Shown here: in pieces, positions 1 through 7,664 of the stretch | Layout: each line of letters begins with the position of its first letter | How positions within the stretch are numbered: position 1 is the first letter of the stretch | Assembly: GCA_026394055.1 (NCBI GenBank) | Contig: JAPKYZ010000054.1 | Location: 1-60,825, forward strand | Length of the DNA: 60,825 bases | Direction of reading: 5' to 3' | DNA from: Acidobacteriota bacterium | GTDB taxonomy: Bacteria > Acidobacteriota > Terriglobia > Bryobacterales > Bryobacteraceae | Translations under genes and position numbers: made by a program | The notes under the pieces: model-generated | The model's database searches: none | What the model was told of the DNA's origin: nothing | Seen by the model: only the letters and a program-made list of their open reading frames with translations

Positions 1-105
1 CACAATACCCAACCCAAACCCTTCATCTGGACCGCCAAGGCGACCGACATCCTCGAAAAAGTCAAACGCGCCCGCTCCGCATTGGATAATACTCGATCCG
101 TGTGA
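1..105 (+). CDS. IS630-family transposase, C-terminal 34 residues (partial)
   Basis: Frame 1 reads from the window edge into a TGA at 103-105. The 34 residues match the C-terminus of the transposase at 39814-40809 except for one visible change (DNTRSV here, DNTQSV there). The catalytic DDE domain lies to the left, outside the window, so it cannot be said whether this copy is functional. Confidence 0.88.
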   Translation, partial: HNTQPKPFIWTAKATDILEKVKRARSALDNTRSV

Positions 106-118
106 CGCAGTACACTAG
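1..118 (+). mobile_element. IS630-family element, 3' end only (cut by window edge)
   Basis: The first 118 bases match the 3' end of the complete IS at 39801-40891, which lies on the opposite strand. The terminal repeat TGACGCAGTACACTAG occupies 103-118 and starts on the transposase stop codon. The end lies in CTAG, the kind of target in which IS630 elements duplicate TA. The element stops 7 bases from the stop codon of the DUF1080 gene, so it landed just behind that gene without breaking it. The left part lies outside the window. Confidence 0.9.
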
Positions 119-125
119 GCAGCCC

Positions 126-1052
126 TTACTTCTTCGGAACGGCCACGGTGATGTTGCGGAACTTCAGGCCGCCGGTGTGGTCGCCTTGGATGTAGAACGG
201 GCCGGGCTCGGCTTCGTTGGCATCCAGGGCACCGCCAGTGATGCCTTCGATCTCTTGATGGTCGATGGTGGTGACGCCGTTGCGGACGACGGTGACGGTG
301 CGGCCGACCAGTTCGATATCAAAGACATCCCACTCACCCGGACGGCGCGGCAGTTCGGTCTTGGGCGCGATGCGGCCATAGACGGAGCCGATGCGCCGTT
401 CGAGCGGGTTGGCCGAGAGCGGCTCGGATTCGAGCTGCACTTCATAGCGGCCGCGCAAGTAGAAGCCACTGTTGGCATGGTCCGGGCAGTTCACTTCGAA
501 GTGCAGCTTGAAGTCTTCAAACTTGCGTTCAGATTTGAGGTTGGCGCCGTGATCTTCATTCACCAGCAGGCCATCTTTCACCACCCAGTGGCTCTTGGAG
601 GGGTCGCCGAGCGGTGACCAGCCAGTCAAGTCCTTGCCATTGAACAGCGGCTCCGGCGCGCTCCAGGCCTTGGGGGCGCTGCGCTTCAGCGATGGGGCGC
701 GGACGCCGGTCAAGTTGATTGTTTCCTCGGCCCGCTTCTGGATGCCTCTCAGTTCCCCGCCCGCCACGGAGAGTTCCCAGCTGACGGCCGGGCGCTTCGC
801 GGTGGCACTCACCAGCGGCAGGATCAGCTTGCCGCCCTCCACCTTTACGTCCTTCACCAGGTAGACATTGCCGCCCGTGGGCTGATACCAGACCTCCAGT
901 TGCCCGCCCTTCTCCGTGATGCCGAGCCAACTGGCGCGATTGCCCGCCGGTGTCGAGAGATTAAAGTTCCAGCGCCCTTCAAACGGGCTGGCGGCCCAGG
1001 CGGAGGTGAGCAGGAGTGAGAGGAGTGCGAGGCGGAGGAGCGAACGGGTCAT
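126..1052 (-). CDS. secreted DUF1080 (3-keto-disaccharide hydrolase domain) protein
   Basis: 308 residues. A clear signal peptide (basic MTRSLLR, then a leucine/alanine-rich stretch ending near AWAA) sends it out of the cytoplasm. Residues about 130-305 form the DUF1080 domain, a concanavalin-like fold: the hallmark FNGKDLTGW is followed by HWVVKDGLLV, FKLHFEV and NSGFYLRGRYEVQL. The first 120 residues are a separate beta-rich region without a family I recognise. DUF1080 proteins act on or bind glycans and are abundant in Acidobacteriota and Planctomycetes; the substrate here is unknown. The gene is monocistronic, and its stop codon is 7 bases from an IS630 end. Confidence 0.85.
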   Translation of the reverse strand: MTRSLLRLALLSLLLTSAWAASPFEGRWNFNLSTPAGNRASWLGITEKGGQLEVWYQPTGGNVYLVKDVKVEGGKLILPLVSATAKRPAVSWELSVAGGELRGIQKRAEETINLTGVRAPSLKRSAPKAWSAPEPLFNGKDLTGWSPLGDPSKSHWVVKDGLLVNEDHGANLKSERKFEDFKLHFEVNCPDHANSGFYLRGRYEVQLESEPLSANPLERRIGSVYGRIAPKTELPRRPGEWDVFDIELVGRTVTVVRNGVTTIDHQEIEGITGGALDANEAEPGPFYIQGDHTGGLKFRNITVAVPKK

Positions 1053-1145
1053 GCCTGCATTCTATTCGATTGAAGGCGTCGCTACGCTACCGAGGCAAAG
1101 TCAGCCATGGTGAGCGGCGTGTAGCATAAGATTACGGTTTGTCAC

Positions 1146-1601
1146 GTGCTTAACTTACCTCCCATGCCCGGGCCGCCGGCTCTGCCGCCGCCCCCTTTGT
1201 CTTTTACGGATATCTTCACGATCCTCATGACGTTTCTCACGGTCGTCATTTCAGCCGCCGCCTTGATCGTCACCGCAGTTGGAGTGATGGTCGGGGTTGC
1301 TGCGATATGGGGTTATGCGGCAATCCGGAAAGGTGTGCTTGAAATCTCACAGAAAGCCAGCCGCGAGGCGACGGCTTCATTCCTGAAGGGACCGGAGATT
1401 ACGGCCTTCATCGCCCAAGAAGTGCGCCAGTACGCCGCGTCCGCAGTTGACGATTGGAAGGCTTCGCAAGAAATGGTCGCTTCCCAACCCGCACAGGAAC
1501 AGGATACAATCAAACCAGAAGTGAGCGAAACAAAGGCGAAAGAAACCGTCGGCAAGCCTTATCAGAAGAAGACTGGACGTAAACATGACAATCCGCAGTG
1601 A
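1146..1601 (+). CDS. membrane protein of unknown function, partner of ImmA-like protease
   Basis: 151 residues with a proline-rich N-terminus, one long hydrophobic segment at about residues 20-58 (one or two membrane passes), and a charged, probably helical cytoplasmic tail ending in Lys/Glu-rich sequence. I recognise no family. The 3' end overlaps the next gene by 17 bases, so the two are almost certainly co-transcribed. The start is uncertain: GTG at 1146 or ATG at 1164, neither with a good ribosome site. Confidence 0.7.
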   Translation: MLNLPPMPGPPALPPPPLSFTDIFTILMTFLTVVISAAALIVTAVGVMVGVAAIWGYAAIRKGVLEISQKASREATASFLKGPEITAFIAQEVRQYAASAVDDWKASQEMVASQPAQEQDTIKPEVSETKAKETVGKPYQKKTGRKHDNPQ

Positions 1602-2067
1602 CCAGCGCAACATGATTGAGGCCTTTCAACAGTATGCCCCCGTCAACGTTACGGAATTGGCGGAGAGCTTGGGACTGAAAGTCTGGGAAGATGATGAACT
1701 ACCGGTCGGCGTTTCGGGCAAGATCTGCCTCGATAGCGAGTTCGGCGGCAGTTCTGGCTACAGCGTGATCGTTCGTGCCTCCGATCCTTTTGTCCGGCGC
1801 CGTTTCACGGTAGCACATGAGATCGCCCACTTTCTCCTTCATAAGGACAAGATTGGTGCGTCTCTTACCGATGATGGCATGTATCGTAGCCGGAATTTGT
1901 CAACGTGGGAAGAAGTGGAGGCCAATCAACTGGCTGCAGACATACTAATGCCCATGCCCCTGATCAGCCGCTACATCAATTCTGTGGGTGCAGACCCCGC
2001 AACGCTGGCCGCCTTGTTTAAAGTATCAGAACAGGCGATGCGTATTCGCCTTAAGCTTCCCCAGTAA
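1585..2067 (+). CDS. ImmA/IrrE family (M78) metallopeptidase
   Basis: 160 residues, the size of a bare ImmA/IrrE domain. The zinc site HEIAH is at residues 78-82 inside FTVAHEIAHFLLH, and the downstream EVEANQLAADILMP supplies the third ligand and the typical alpha-helix. M78 proteases usually cleave a cognate XRE-type repressor during stress or induction of a mobile element. No XRE gene is present here; the overlapping upstream gene encodes a membrane protein, which may anchor or regulate the protease (inference). Confidence 0.88.
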   Translation: MTIRSDQRNMIEAFQQYAPVNVTELAESLGLKVWEDDELPVGVSGKICLDSEFGGSSGYSVIVRASDPFVRRRFTVAHEIAHFLLHKDKIGASLTDDGMYRSRNLSTWEEVEANQLAADILMPMPLISRYINSVGADPATLAALFKVSEQAMRIRLKLPQ

Positions 2068-2131
2068 ATGCTCGTCCGTAAAGCTTGACACTCTGGGCTG
2101 TTAAGGCTTATTTGCCTGACCCATCGCCCCC

Positions 2132-3256
2132 CTAAACCTCCACCACCACCGCCGCCACCGGCATCGAGCCCACCGGGATCATGGTGAACAGCGGCCCGGC
2201 CTTGGTCCGGCGGCCGGCCATCGCATCGACTCGGATGACGGCCATGTCGCCGGAGCGGCGGTTGAGCACGAGGGCGAAGTTGTTATCGGGCGTGATGCAG
2301 ATATAGTCCGGGTCCTGGCCGACGGGGACGACGGCGCGGACTTTCTGGGTCTGGATATCGAGCACGGTGACTTCGCCCGAGGCGCGGTTGGCGACAAACA
2401 GAAAGTCGGGGTTCAGCGAGGTGGCCATGGCGCCGGGTTCGTGCCCGGCCAGAATGGTGCCCGCCACCTGGGTCTGGAACGGGTAGACCACCGCGACCGC
2501 GTCCTGCCCGGCGCCGGTGATGAACAGCTGGCCGCCGTCTTGTTTGAAGCAGAACCGCTCGGGCTTCAGCGACAGCGGCAGCTCCACCACTCGCTGGCCG
2601 GTGGCAACGTCGAACACCACCAGCAGCTGGTCCGCCGGGCTGCCGGCGAGCAGTAGTTTGCCATTCTTCAAAAACTGGATCGGGCCGGTCTTGGCGCCCA
2701 CCTTCAGCTCGTACTGCACTTTGCGCGTGGTGAGGTTCATCAAGGCGACGCGGCCGGTGTCGCCCAGGTTGACGGCGGCATAGGGCAGGCCATCTTCCGG
2801 AGCAATGTCGATGTCGCGGCAGCCTTCCGGGAGGGCAATGATGGCGTCGGGGTCGAGCGTGTCCAGGCGGATCCGGACCAGCTTCCGTTCGGCGGGCGCC
2901 AGCAGCCACAGCGAATTGCCGCTGGGGTCCAGGCGCATGGCGGTGGCGGTGCGGGTGAAGGCGCGCGAGACTTCGACGGCCATGGTCCCCAGGTCGATCC
3001 GGTGTAAGGTGCCGGTGGCGGGCGTCAGGGCCAGGACGCTGGGCCGGAAGGGGTGGGCCAGCAAGGAAGTGGGCGACTGGCCTAAATGGATGTGGCGGAC
3101 AACGGTAAAGGTCTGGAGATCGACGACGGCGATCGCTTGCCCTTCATAGTTCGAGACAAACGCGAAACCACTGAAACCACGGCTCTTTTTCTTTTGGCAA
3201 GCGGTGGAGACGAGGCCCGCGGCCAGGCCCCCTTGTATGAACGATCGACGGCGCAT
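2132..3256 (-). CDS. YVTN-type beta-propeller lipoprotein, probable Tat substrate
   Basis: 374 residues. The N-terminus MRRRSFIQGGLAAG is a twin-arginine signal, and VSTAC at residues 16-20 looks like a lipobox, so the product is probably exported folded and lipidated. The rest is a repetitive seven-bladed-propeller sequence of the YVTN/NHL kind, with repeats such as FAFVSNYEGQAIAVVDL, FLFVANRASGEVTVLDI and FALVLNRRSGDMAVI. These proteins are periplasmic or surface scaffolds; no enzymatic residues are evident. It is divergent from mreB across a 120-base gap. Confidence 0.82.
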   Translation of the reverse strand: MRRRSFIQGGLAAGLVSTACQKKKSRGFSGFAFVSNYEGQAIAVVDLQTFTVVRHIHLGQSPTSLLAHPFRPSVLALTPATGTLHRIDLGTMAVEVSRAFTRTATAMRLDPSGNSLWLLAPAERKLVRIRLDTLDPDAIIALPEGCRDIDIAPEDGLPYAAVNLGDTGRVALMNLTTRKVQYELKVGAKTGPIQFLKNGKLLLAGSPADQLLVVFDVATGQRVVELPLSLKPERFCFKQDGGQLFITGAGQDAVAVVYPFQTQVAGTILAGHEPGAMATSLNPDFLFVANRASGEVTVLDIQTQKVRAVVPVGQDPDYICITPDNNFALVLNRRSGDMAVIRVDAMAGRRTKAGPLFTMIPVGSMPVAAVVVEV

Positions 3257-3376
3257 GTGTTAGTCTTGGGAGTGATTCCGGGTTTCGCTGCGCCCCCGCG
3301 CTTCGATGTTCCCAGTCGATAGAGCCCGCAGCTTAGACGCCAGCGAGCACGCCCCTTAGAAGTTGTACCACTTTCA

Positions 3377-4402
3377 ATGAATTATCGGTCCTTATTTAGC
3401 TTATTCTCGTCCGACCTGGCCATCGATCTCGGAACGGCCAATACGCTTGTCTTCGCGCGGGGCAAGGGAATTGTAGTGAATGAGCCTTCCATCGTGGCCA
3501 TCAATAAGACCACGGGTGAGGTGGAAGCCGTCGGCATGCAGGCCAAGGAGATGCTGGGCCGCACGCCCGGCAACATCGTGGCCATCCGGCCCATGAAGGA
3601 CGGCGTGATCGCCGACTTTAAGGTGACCGAGCGCATGCTGAACTACTTCATTCAGAAGGCGCACGGCCGCAAAGTGCTGGTACACCCCCGTATCGTTATC
3701 GGCGTCCCCAGCGAAATCACGCAGGTGGAAAAGCGCGCCGTCATCGATTCGGCCTACCGCGCCAAGGCGAGCGAAGTGCATCTGGTGGAGCAGGCCATGG
3801 TGGCCGCTATCGGCGCCGGGCTGCCGATTACGGAACCTTCCGGCAACATGGTGGTCGACATTGGCGGCGGCACCACCGACGTGGCTGTGATTTCGCTATC
3901 GGGTATTGTCTATTCCCGTTCGGTCCGCGTGGCGGGCAACGAGATGGACGACGCCATCATGCAGTATCTGAAGCGCAAGTACAACCTGCTGATTGGCGAG
4001 CGTACGGCGGAACAGATCAAGATCACCGTGGGCAGCGCCTACCCGCTGGACCGGCCGATCACGATGGAGATCAAGGGCCGCAACCTGATCGAGGGCGTGC
4101 CGCGCACCATCACCATCGACGACAAAGAGATCCGCGAATCGTTGAGCGAATGCATCGCCACCATCATGAACGCCATCCGCGTCGCGCTGGAACGCACGCC
4201 GCCGGAATTGTCAGCTGACATCAGCGACCGCGGCATCGTGCTCACCGGTGGCGGCGCGCTGATCAAGAATCTCGACAAGCGCATCCGGGAAGAGACCGGC
4301 CTGCCGGTTTCGATCGCCGAAGATCCGCTGGCCAGCGTGGTGCTGGGCACGGGCAAGATGCTCACCGACTTCAAGCTGCTGCGCCGCATCGCCATCGAGT
4401 AG
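3377..4402 (+). CDS. mreB: rod shape-determining protein MreB
   Basis: 341 residues, full length for MreB. The actin-like ATPase signatures are in place: DLGTANTLV near residue 17 (phosphate 1), DIGGGTTDVAV near residue 160 (phosphate 2) and the adenosine motif LTGGGALI near residue 290. MreB filaments at the inner membrane direct lateral wall synthesis with MreC, MreD, RodA and PBP2, all encoded downstream on the same strand. ATG 3377 has no obvious Shine-Dalgarno sequence but gives the canonical length. A 152-base gap with a GCGCGC inverted repeat (about 4404-4431) separates it from mreC. Confidence 0.97.
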   Translation: MNYRSLFSLFSSDLAIDLGTANTLVFARGKGIVVNEPSIVAINKTTGEVEAVGMQAKEMLGRTPGNIVAIRPMKDGVIADFKVTERMLNYFIQKAHGRKVLVHPRIVIGVPSEITQVEKRAVIDSAYRAKASEVHLVEQAMVAAIGAGLPITEPSGNMVVDIGGGTTDVAVISLSGIVYSRSVRVAGNEMDDAIMQYLKRKYNLLIGERTAEQIKITVGSAYPLDRPITMEIKGRNLIEGVPRTITIDDKEIRESLSECIATIMNAIRVALERTPPELSADISDRGIVLTGGGALIKNLDKRIREETGLPVSIAEDPLASVVLGTGKMLTDFKLLRRIAIE

Positions 4403-4554
4403 CGCGCGCGGGCCTTCCTCGAAGCGCGCGCAGAACTCCGGCCACAGAAATTGGTGGCGGAGCGGTACCTGAGGCCCGCCGTATCGGTTAGCATCACAAT
4501 GAGGAGCTTTACGCCGGTGAGACGCTGCGCGGCGGGCTTCTCTTCTCGGCCTCC

Positions 4555-5853
4555 ATGGACTTTCTGCTGCACCGATACCGGAGCTTGACTGTGCTGGTGA
4601 TTACGATCCTGGCGCAGTTGGTGCTGCTTGCCTATCAGGTGAAGACAGGCGGCGATGTGCGGCTGATCCGCGTCTGGTCCGTTGAGGCGGTGACGCCGCT
4701 GGCGCGCGTCCTTGAAGGCATCCGTTCCAGCACGTCGGACTTTTTCAGTAACTACGTGGTCCTATCGGGCGCGCAAGCTGAGAACCGGCGCATGAAAGAA
4801 GAGCTGGGCCGGTTGAAGATGGACAACCAGTATCTGCGCAGCGAGCTTTCCACCGCGCAGCGGGCCGAGGCGCTGGCCGTTTTCCAAAAGAGCGCACCGT
4901 CCAAGACCGTGGCCGCCCGCGTAATCGGCTCCAGCACCGGGGCCAACGCCAAAGTGGTCTTTGTCGATCGCGGCTTTACCAGCGGCGTGCTGAAGGGCAT
5001 GGCCGTGCTGACGCCGGACGGCATTGTCGGCAAAGTGATTGCCAGCTATCCCACGGCCGCCCAAGTGCAGCTGATCACCGACCCTTCCTTTGCGGCCGGC
5101 GTGGTGTCGCAAACTAACCGGGTCCACGGCACGCTGAAGGGCCAGGGGCGCGGCGACTGTCTGGTGGACTACGTGCAGCTGGAGCAGAAGGTGGACCAGG
5201 GCGAATGGTTCTTCACCTCGGGCGACGATCGCGTCTTCCCCAAGGGCCTGCCGGTGGGCCAAGTCAGCGTGGCCAAACAGGGCACGACGTTCCGCGAGAT
5301 CTACCTCATCCCCAGCGGCTTCCAGCATGGCTTGGAAGAGGTGCTGATCGTGGTGGAAGGCATCCACCAGCAGATCCCCGATGATGTCTCGGCGGTGAAT
5401 CAGCCGATGAAGCTGCTGCCTCCGCCGCCCGCGGATGCGAGCACGGAGCCGGGGCTGGCTGCACCCGACGGCGGAGCGCAACCCCTGTCCACGGACGCCG
5501 ACCGTCTGCGGCAAAAGTATCGCGCCATCGGCGAAGCGCAAGCCCACAAGTATGGCGAAGGGATGACGGCGCCCAACTATAACCAGACCGCGCCCGCTCC
5601 GGTTGCACCCGGTACCAGCCCGGCAGGGACGGCACCAGGGGCCACAGCCGGCGGCGTGAAACCTCCCAATCCCGCAGCGTCGGCCGCGGCGGGCGCCACC
5701 AAGGAGCCCGTAACGCCGCCCAACGGAAGCCGTCCCGCGGTGGCGAATCCCCCGGCGGCTTCCCCGGGCACCCCTCCAGCATCCGGTGTCACCCCCCCAA
5801 CACCCGGTGTGAAGCCTCCGGCACCCACCGTGAAAACCCCGGCACCCCGATGA
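4555..5853 (+). CDS. mreC: rod shape-determining protein MreC with a long Pro/Ala-rich tail
   Basis: 432 residues against roughly 280-300 for typical MreC. A transmembrane segment at about 13-30 is followed by a coiled coil (about 70-100) and the periplasmic MreC beta-barrel core, ending near residue 275 (PSGFQHGLEEVLIVVEG). The remaining 150 residues are low-complexity Pro, Ala, Gly and Thr (for example TPPTPGVKPPAPTVKTPAP), probably disordered and periplasmic. MreC couples MreB filaments to the PBP2-RodA synthase. The stop overlaps mreD (ATGA), indicating translational coupling. Confidence 0.93.
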   Translation: MDFLLHRYRSLTVLVITILAQLVLLAYQVKTGGDVRLIRVWSVEAVTPLARVLEGIRSSTSDFFSNYVVLSGAQAENRRMKEELGRLKMDNQYLRSELSTAQRAEALAVFQKSAPSKTVAARVIGSSTGANAKVVFVDRGFTSGVLKGMAVLTPDGIVGKVIASYPTAAQVQLITDPSFAAGVVSQTNRVHGTLKGQGRGDCLVDYVQLEQKVDQGEWFFTSGDDRVFPKGLPVGQVSVAKQGTTFREIYLIPSGFQHGLEEVLIVVEGIHQQIPDDVSAVNQPMKLLPPPPADASTEPGLAAPDGGAQPLSTDADRLRQKYRAIGEAQAHKYGEGMTAPNYNQTAPAPVAPGTSPAGTAPGATAGGVKPPNPAASAAAGATKEPVTPPNGSRPAVANPPAASPGTPPASGVTPPTPGVKPPAPTVKTPAPR

Positions 5854-6395
5854 GCGAGTACAGCGAAGCCATCATCCCTGGAATTGGCCGGCGCAAGGCA
5901 GCGTCGCGGTACGGTCCGGCGGTGTTTCTGTTGGTGCCGCTGCTGGCGGTGCTGTTCCAGGTTTACGTGCCGCGCTTTGTCGAGAGCGCGGCCAACCTGG
6001 AACTGCCGTTGCTGGTGACGGTCTATTTTTCGCTGATGCGGCGGCAGCCGATCGCGGGCACCTTGATCGGCGCGGTGATTGGGTTGGCGCAGGATTCGCT
6101 CAGCCATTTGCCGATGGGGATGTTCGGCATTGTGAAAACCCTAGTGGGCTACTTCGCGGCGTCGGTCAGCCAGCGCTTTGATGTGGAGAACCCGGCCATC
6201 CGGCTGATCCTGGGCTTCTTTTTCTACTTCTTTCACCAGTTCTTTTACTGGGTGCTCTCCCGAGCGCTGTTAAGCCAGCAGGTGGGCTTTGATCTGGGCC
6301 AGACGCTGGTGGTGGGCGTGCTGAATGCTGCTGTCGGCTTGCCGTTGTTTGTCATGCTCGACCGGTTGCGGCAAGAGGACGTGGCGCTGGCGTAA
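5850..6395 (+). CDS. mreD: rod shape-determining protein MreD
   Basis: 181 residues, the normal size, with about five or six hydrophobic segments. The MreD signature region GTLIGAVIGLAQDSLSH near residues 66-85 is recognisable. It is an inner-membrane component of the elongasome. Its ATG overlaps the mreC stop by four bases. The stop at 6393-6395 is 5 bases from the 3' end of a convergent gene that interrupts the usual mreD-mrdA continuity. Confidence 0.92.
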   Translation: MSEYSEAIIPGIGRRKAASRYGPAVFLLVPLLAVLFQVYVPRFVESAANLELPLLVTVYFSLMRRQPIAGTLIGAVIGLAQDSLSHLPMGMFGIVKTLVGYFAASVSQRFDVENPAIRLILGFFFYFFHQFFYWVLSRALLSQQVGFDLGQTLVVGVLNAAVGLPLFVMLDRLRQEDVALA

Positions 6396-6400
6396 GGGGC

Positions 6401-7507
6401 TTACGGTTCCGGCTTCTCGGGTTCCGGCCTCTCTGGTTCGGGCTCTTCGGTCAGTTCTTCGGGCCGCAGGAAGACGATCTCCCAGTCGGAATTGCCTTGC
6501 AGGTAGAACCGGGCCACCCGCCCAGCCAGCCGGTCGGTGCCGCCTTCTTCCAGTCCCAACACCTGCGGGTACCACTGATTGGGAGCCGCGGGACGGTCCA
6601 GCAGTTTCGCCGGCTCAGAGAAGCCTTCCGGGTTGGACAGGTCAGGGTTGAACATCACATAGATACCTTCAGTGGGCCAACCAGGCTCGCAGCAGCTGCG
6701 GTTCAGCAGGATCACGTAGCTTTCCAGATGCGTGTTCCAGTGGACGCTGGGTCCCCAGAAGGCATCGGTTTCGCGGCTTTGCCACGATGTCCGCGCGGGG
6801 AGAATCGCGGTGAGGCGACCACCTAAGCCCGGCTCTGTCCATTGGCCGTCGAAGTACTTGTTGACGCGGCCCACCGGGTGGGCCCGGTCCGCGAACGGCA
6901 TCCGCGCCATCGCCACCCCTTGCCGCGCCTGGTCCCCCGCGTAGTTGCTGAACAGGAAGTAGAAGTACTCCTGCGGACGGTCGACAATCACAGAAAAGTC
7001 GCCGTGCCCACCCGCAAAGTAGCCGTTGGGGGAGCTGCAATCCGGCGGATCGCCCGCCGTCAGCACAATACCCAGGTCCACAAAATTCAATCCGCCGTCG
7101 GTGGAAACGGCTGCGCCAATCTGCGGAGCGGTCAGCGTGCTCTCCGGGCAAACGCCGCGTGGTTCGTGGTGATACCAGGCGTAGAGAGTGCCGTCACTAT
7201 CGGCATAGATCGCTTCAAACCACAGCGGGTAGTGATCCCGAGTGGATACTTCAACGGCGACGGGTGCGCTTTGCGCAAACTGGTCCGGCCCCTGGGCCCG
7301 GAGGGGAAAACCGCCGGAAGTGAACAGGTGGAACTGGCCGTCGCGCCAAAAAGCCGGGCTATTGGAATCGGGCGGATTGGAGAAACGCGCCAGCGGCGCC
7401 GGGCGCAACTGGGCCTGCTGAGCCGCGGCCGGAACGCACAGAAAAGCAGCTGCGGCGGCCCAGCTGATGCCCCACGCAATGGCCGAAACTCGGGAGATCA
7501 TGCTCAT
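6401..7507 (-). CDS. secreted five-bladed-propeller-like protein of unknown function
   Basis: About 368 residues from ATG 7507; an ATG at 7501 gives a still cleaner signal peptide (ISRVSAIAWGISWAA, cleavage near AAAQQ), while the longer frame needs a TTG at 7543. The body is rich in aromatic blades with motifs such as SPAFWRDGQFHLF, YAWYHHE, AVSTDGG and WQSRETDAFWGPSVHW, resembling glycosidase-type five-bladed propellers, but I cannot assign a family or catalytic residues. The C-terminus ends in an EPEPERPEPEKPEP tail. The gene sits backwards inside the rod-shape operon between mreD and mrdA, and its promoter region is shared with mrdA. Confidence 0.72.
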   Translation of the reverse strand: MSMISRVSAIAWGISWAAAAAFLCVPAAAQQAQLRPAPLARFSNPPDSNSPAFWRDGQFHLFTSGGFPLRAQGPDQFAQSAPVAVEVSTRDHYPLWFEAIYADSDGTLYAWYHHEPRGVCPESTLTAPQIGAAVSTDGGLNFVDLGIVLTAGDPPDCSSPNGYFAGGHGDFSVIVDRPQEYFYFLFSNYAGDQARQGVAMARMPFADRAHPVGRVNKYFDGQWTEPGLGGRLTAILPARTSWQSRETDAFWGPSVHWNTHLESYVILLNRSCCEPGWPTEGIYVMFNPDLSNPEGFSEPAKLLDRPAAPNQWYPQVLGLEEGGTDRLAGRVARFYLQGNSDWEIVFLRPEELTEEPEPERPEPEKPEP

Positions 7508-7664
7508 CTGGCGCAATTTGGGAGGCGCAAAACCTCTATTCAACTAGACGCCAGAATCCGGCAAAAGTAACCATGCGTATTTTTCTCTAATTCTAAAGAT
7601 TTGTGCCGATCAAGCAGCATCTGTTTCACCGGTCTTCGCTAGACTAGGAATTGGGTTTCCACCC

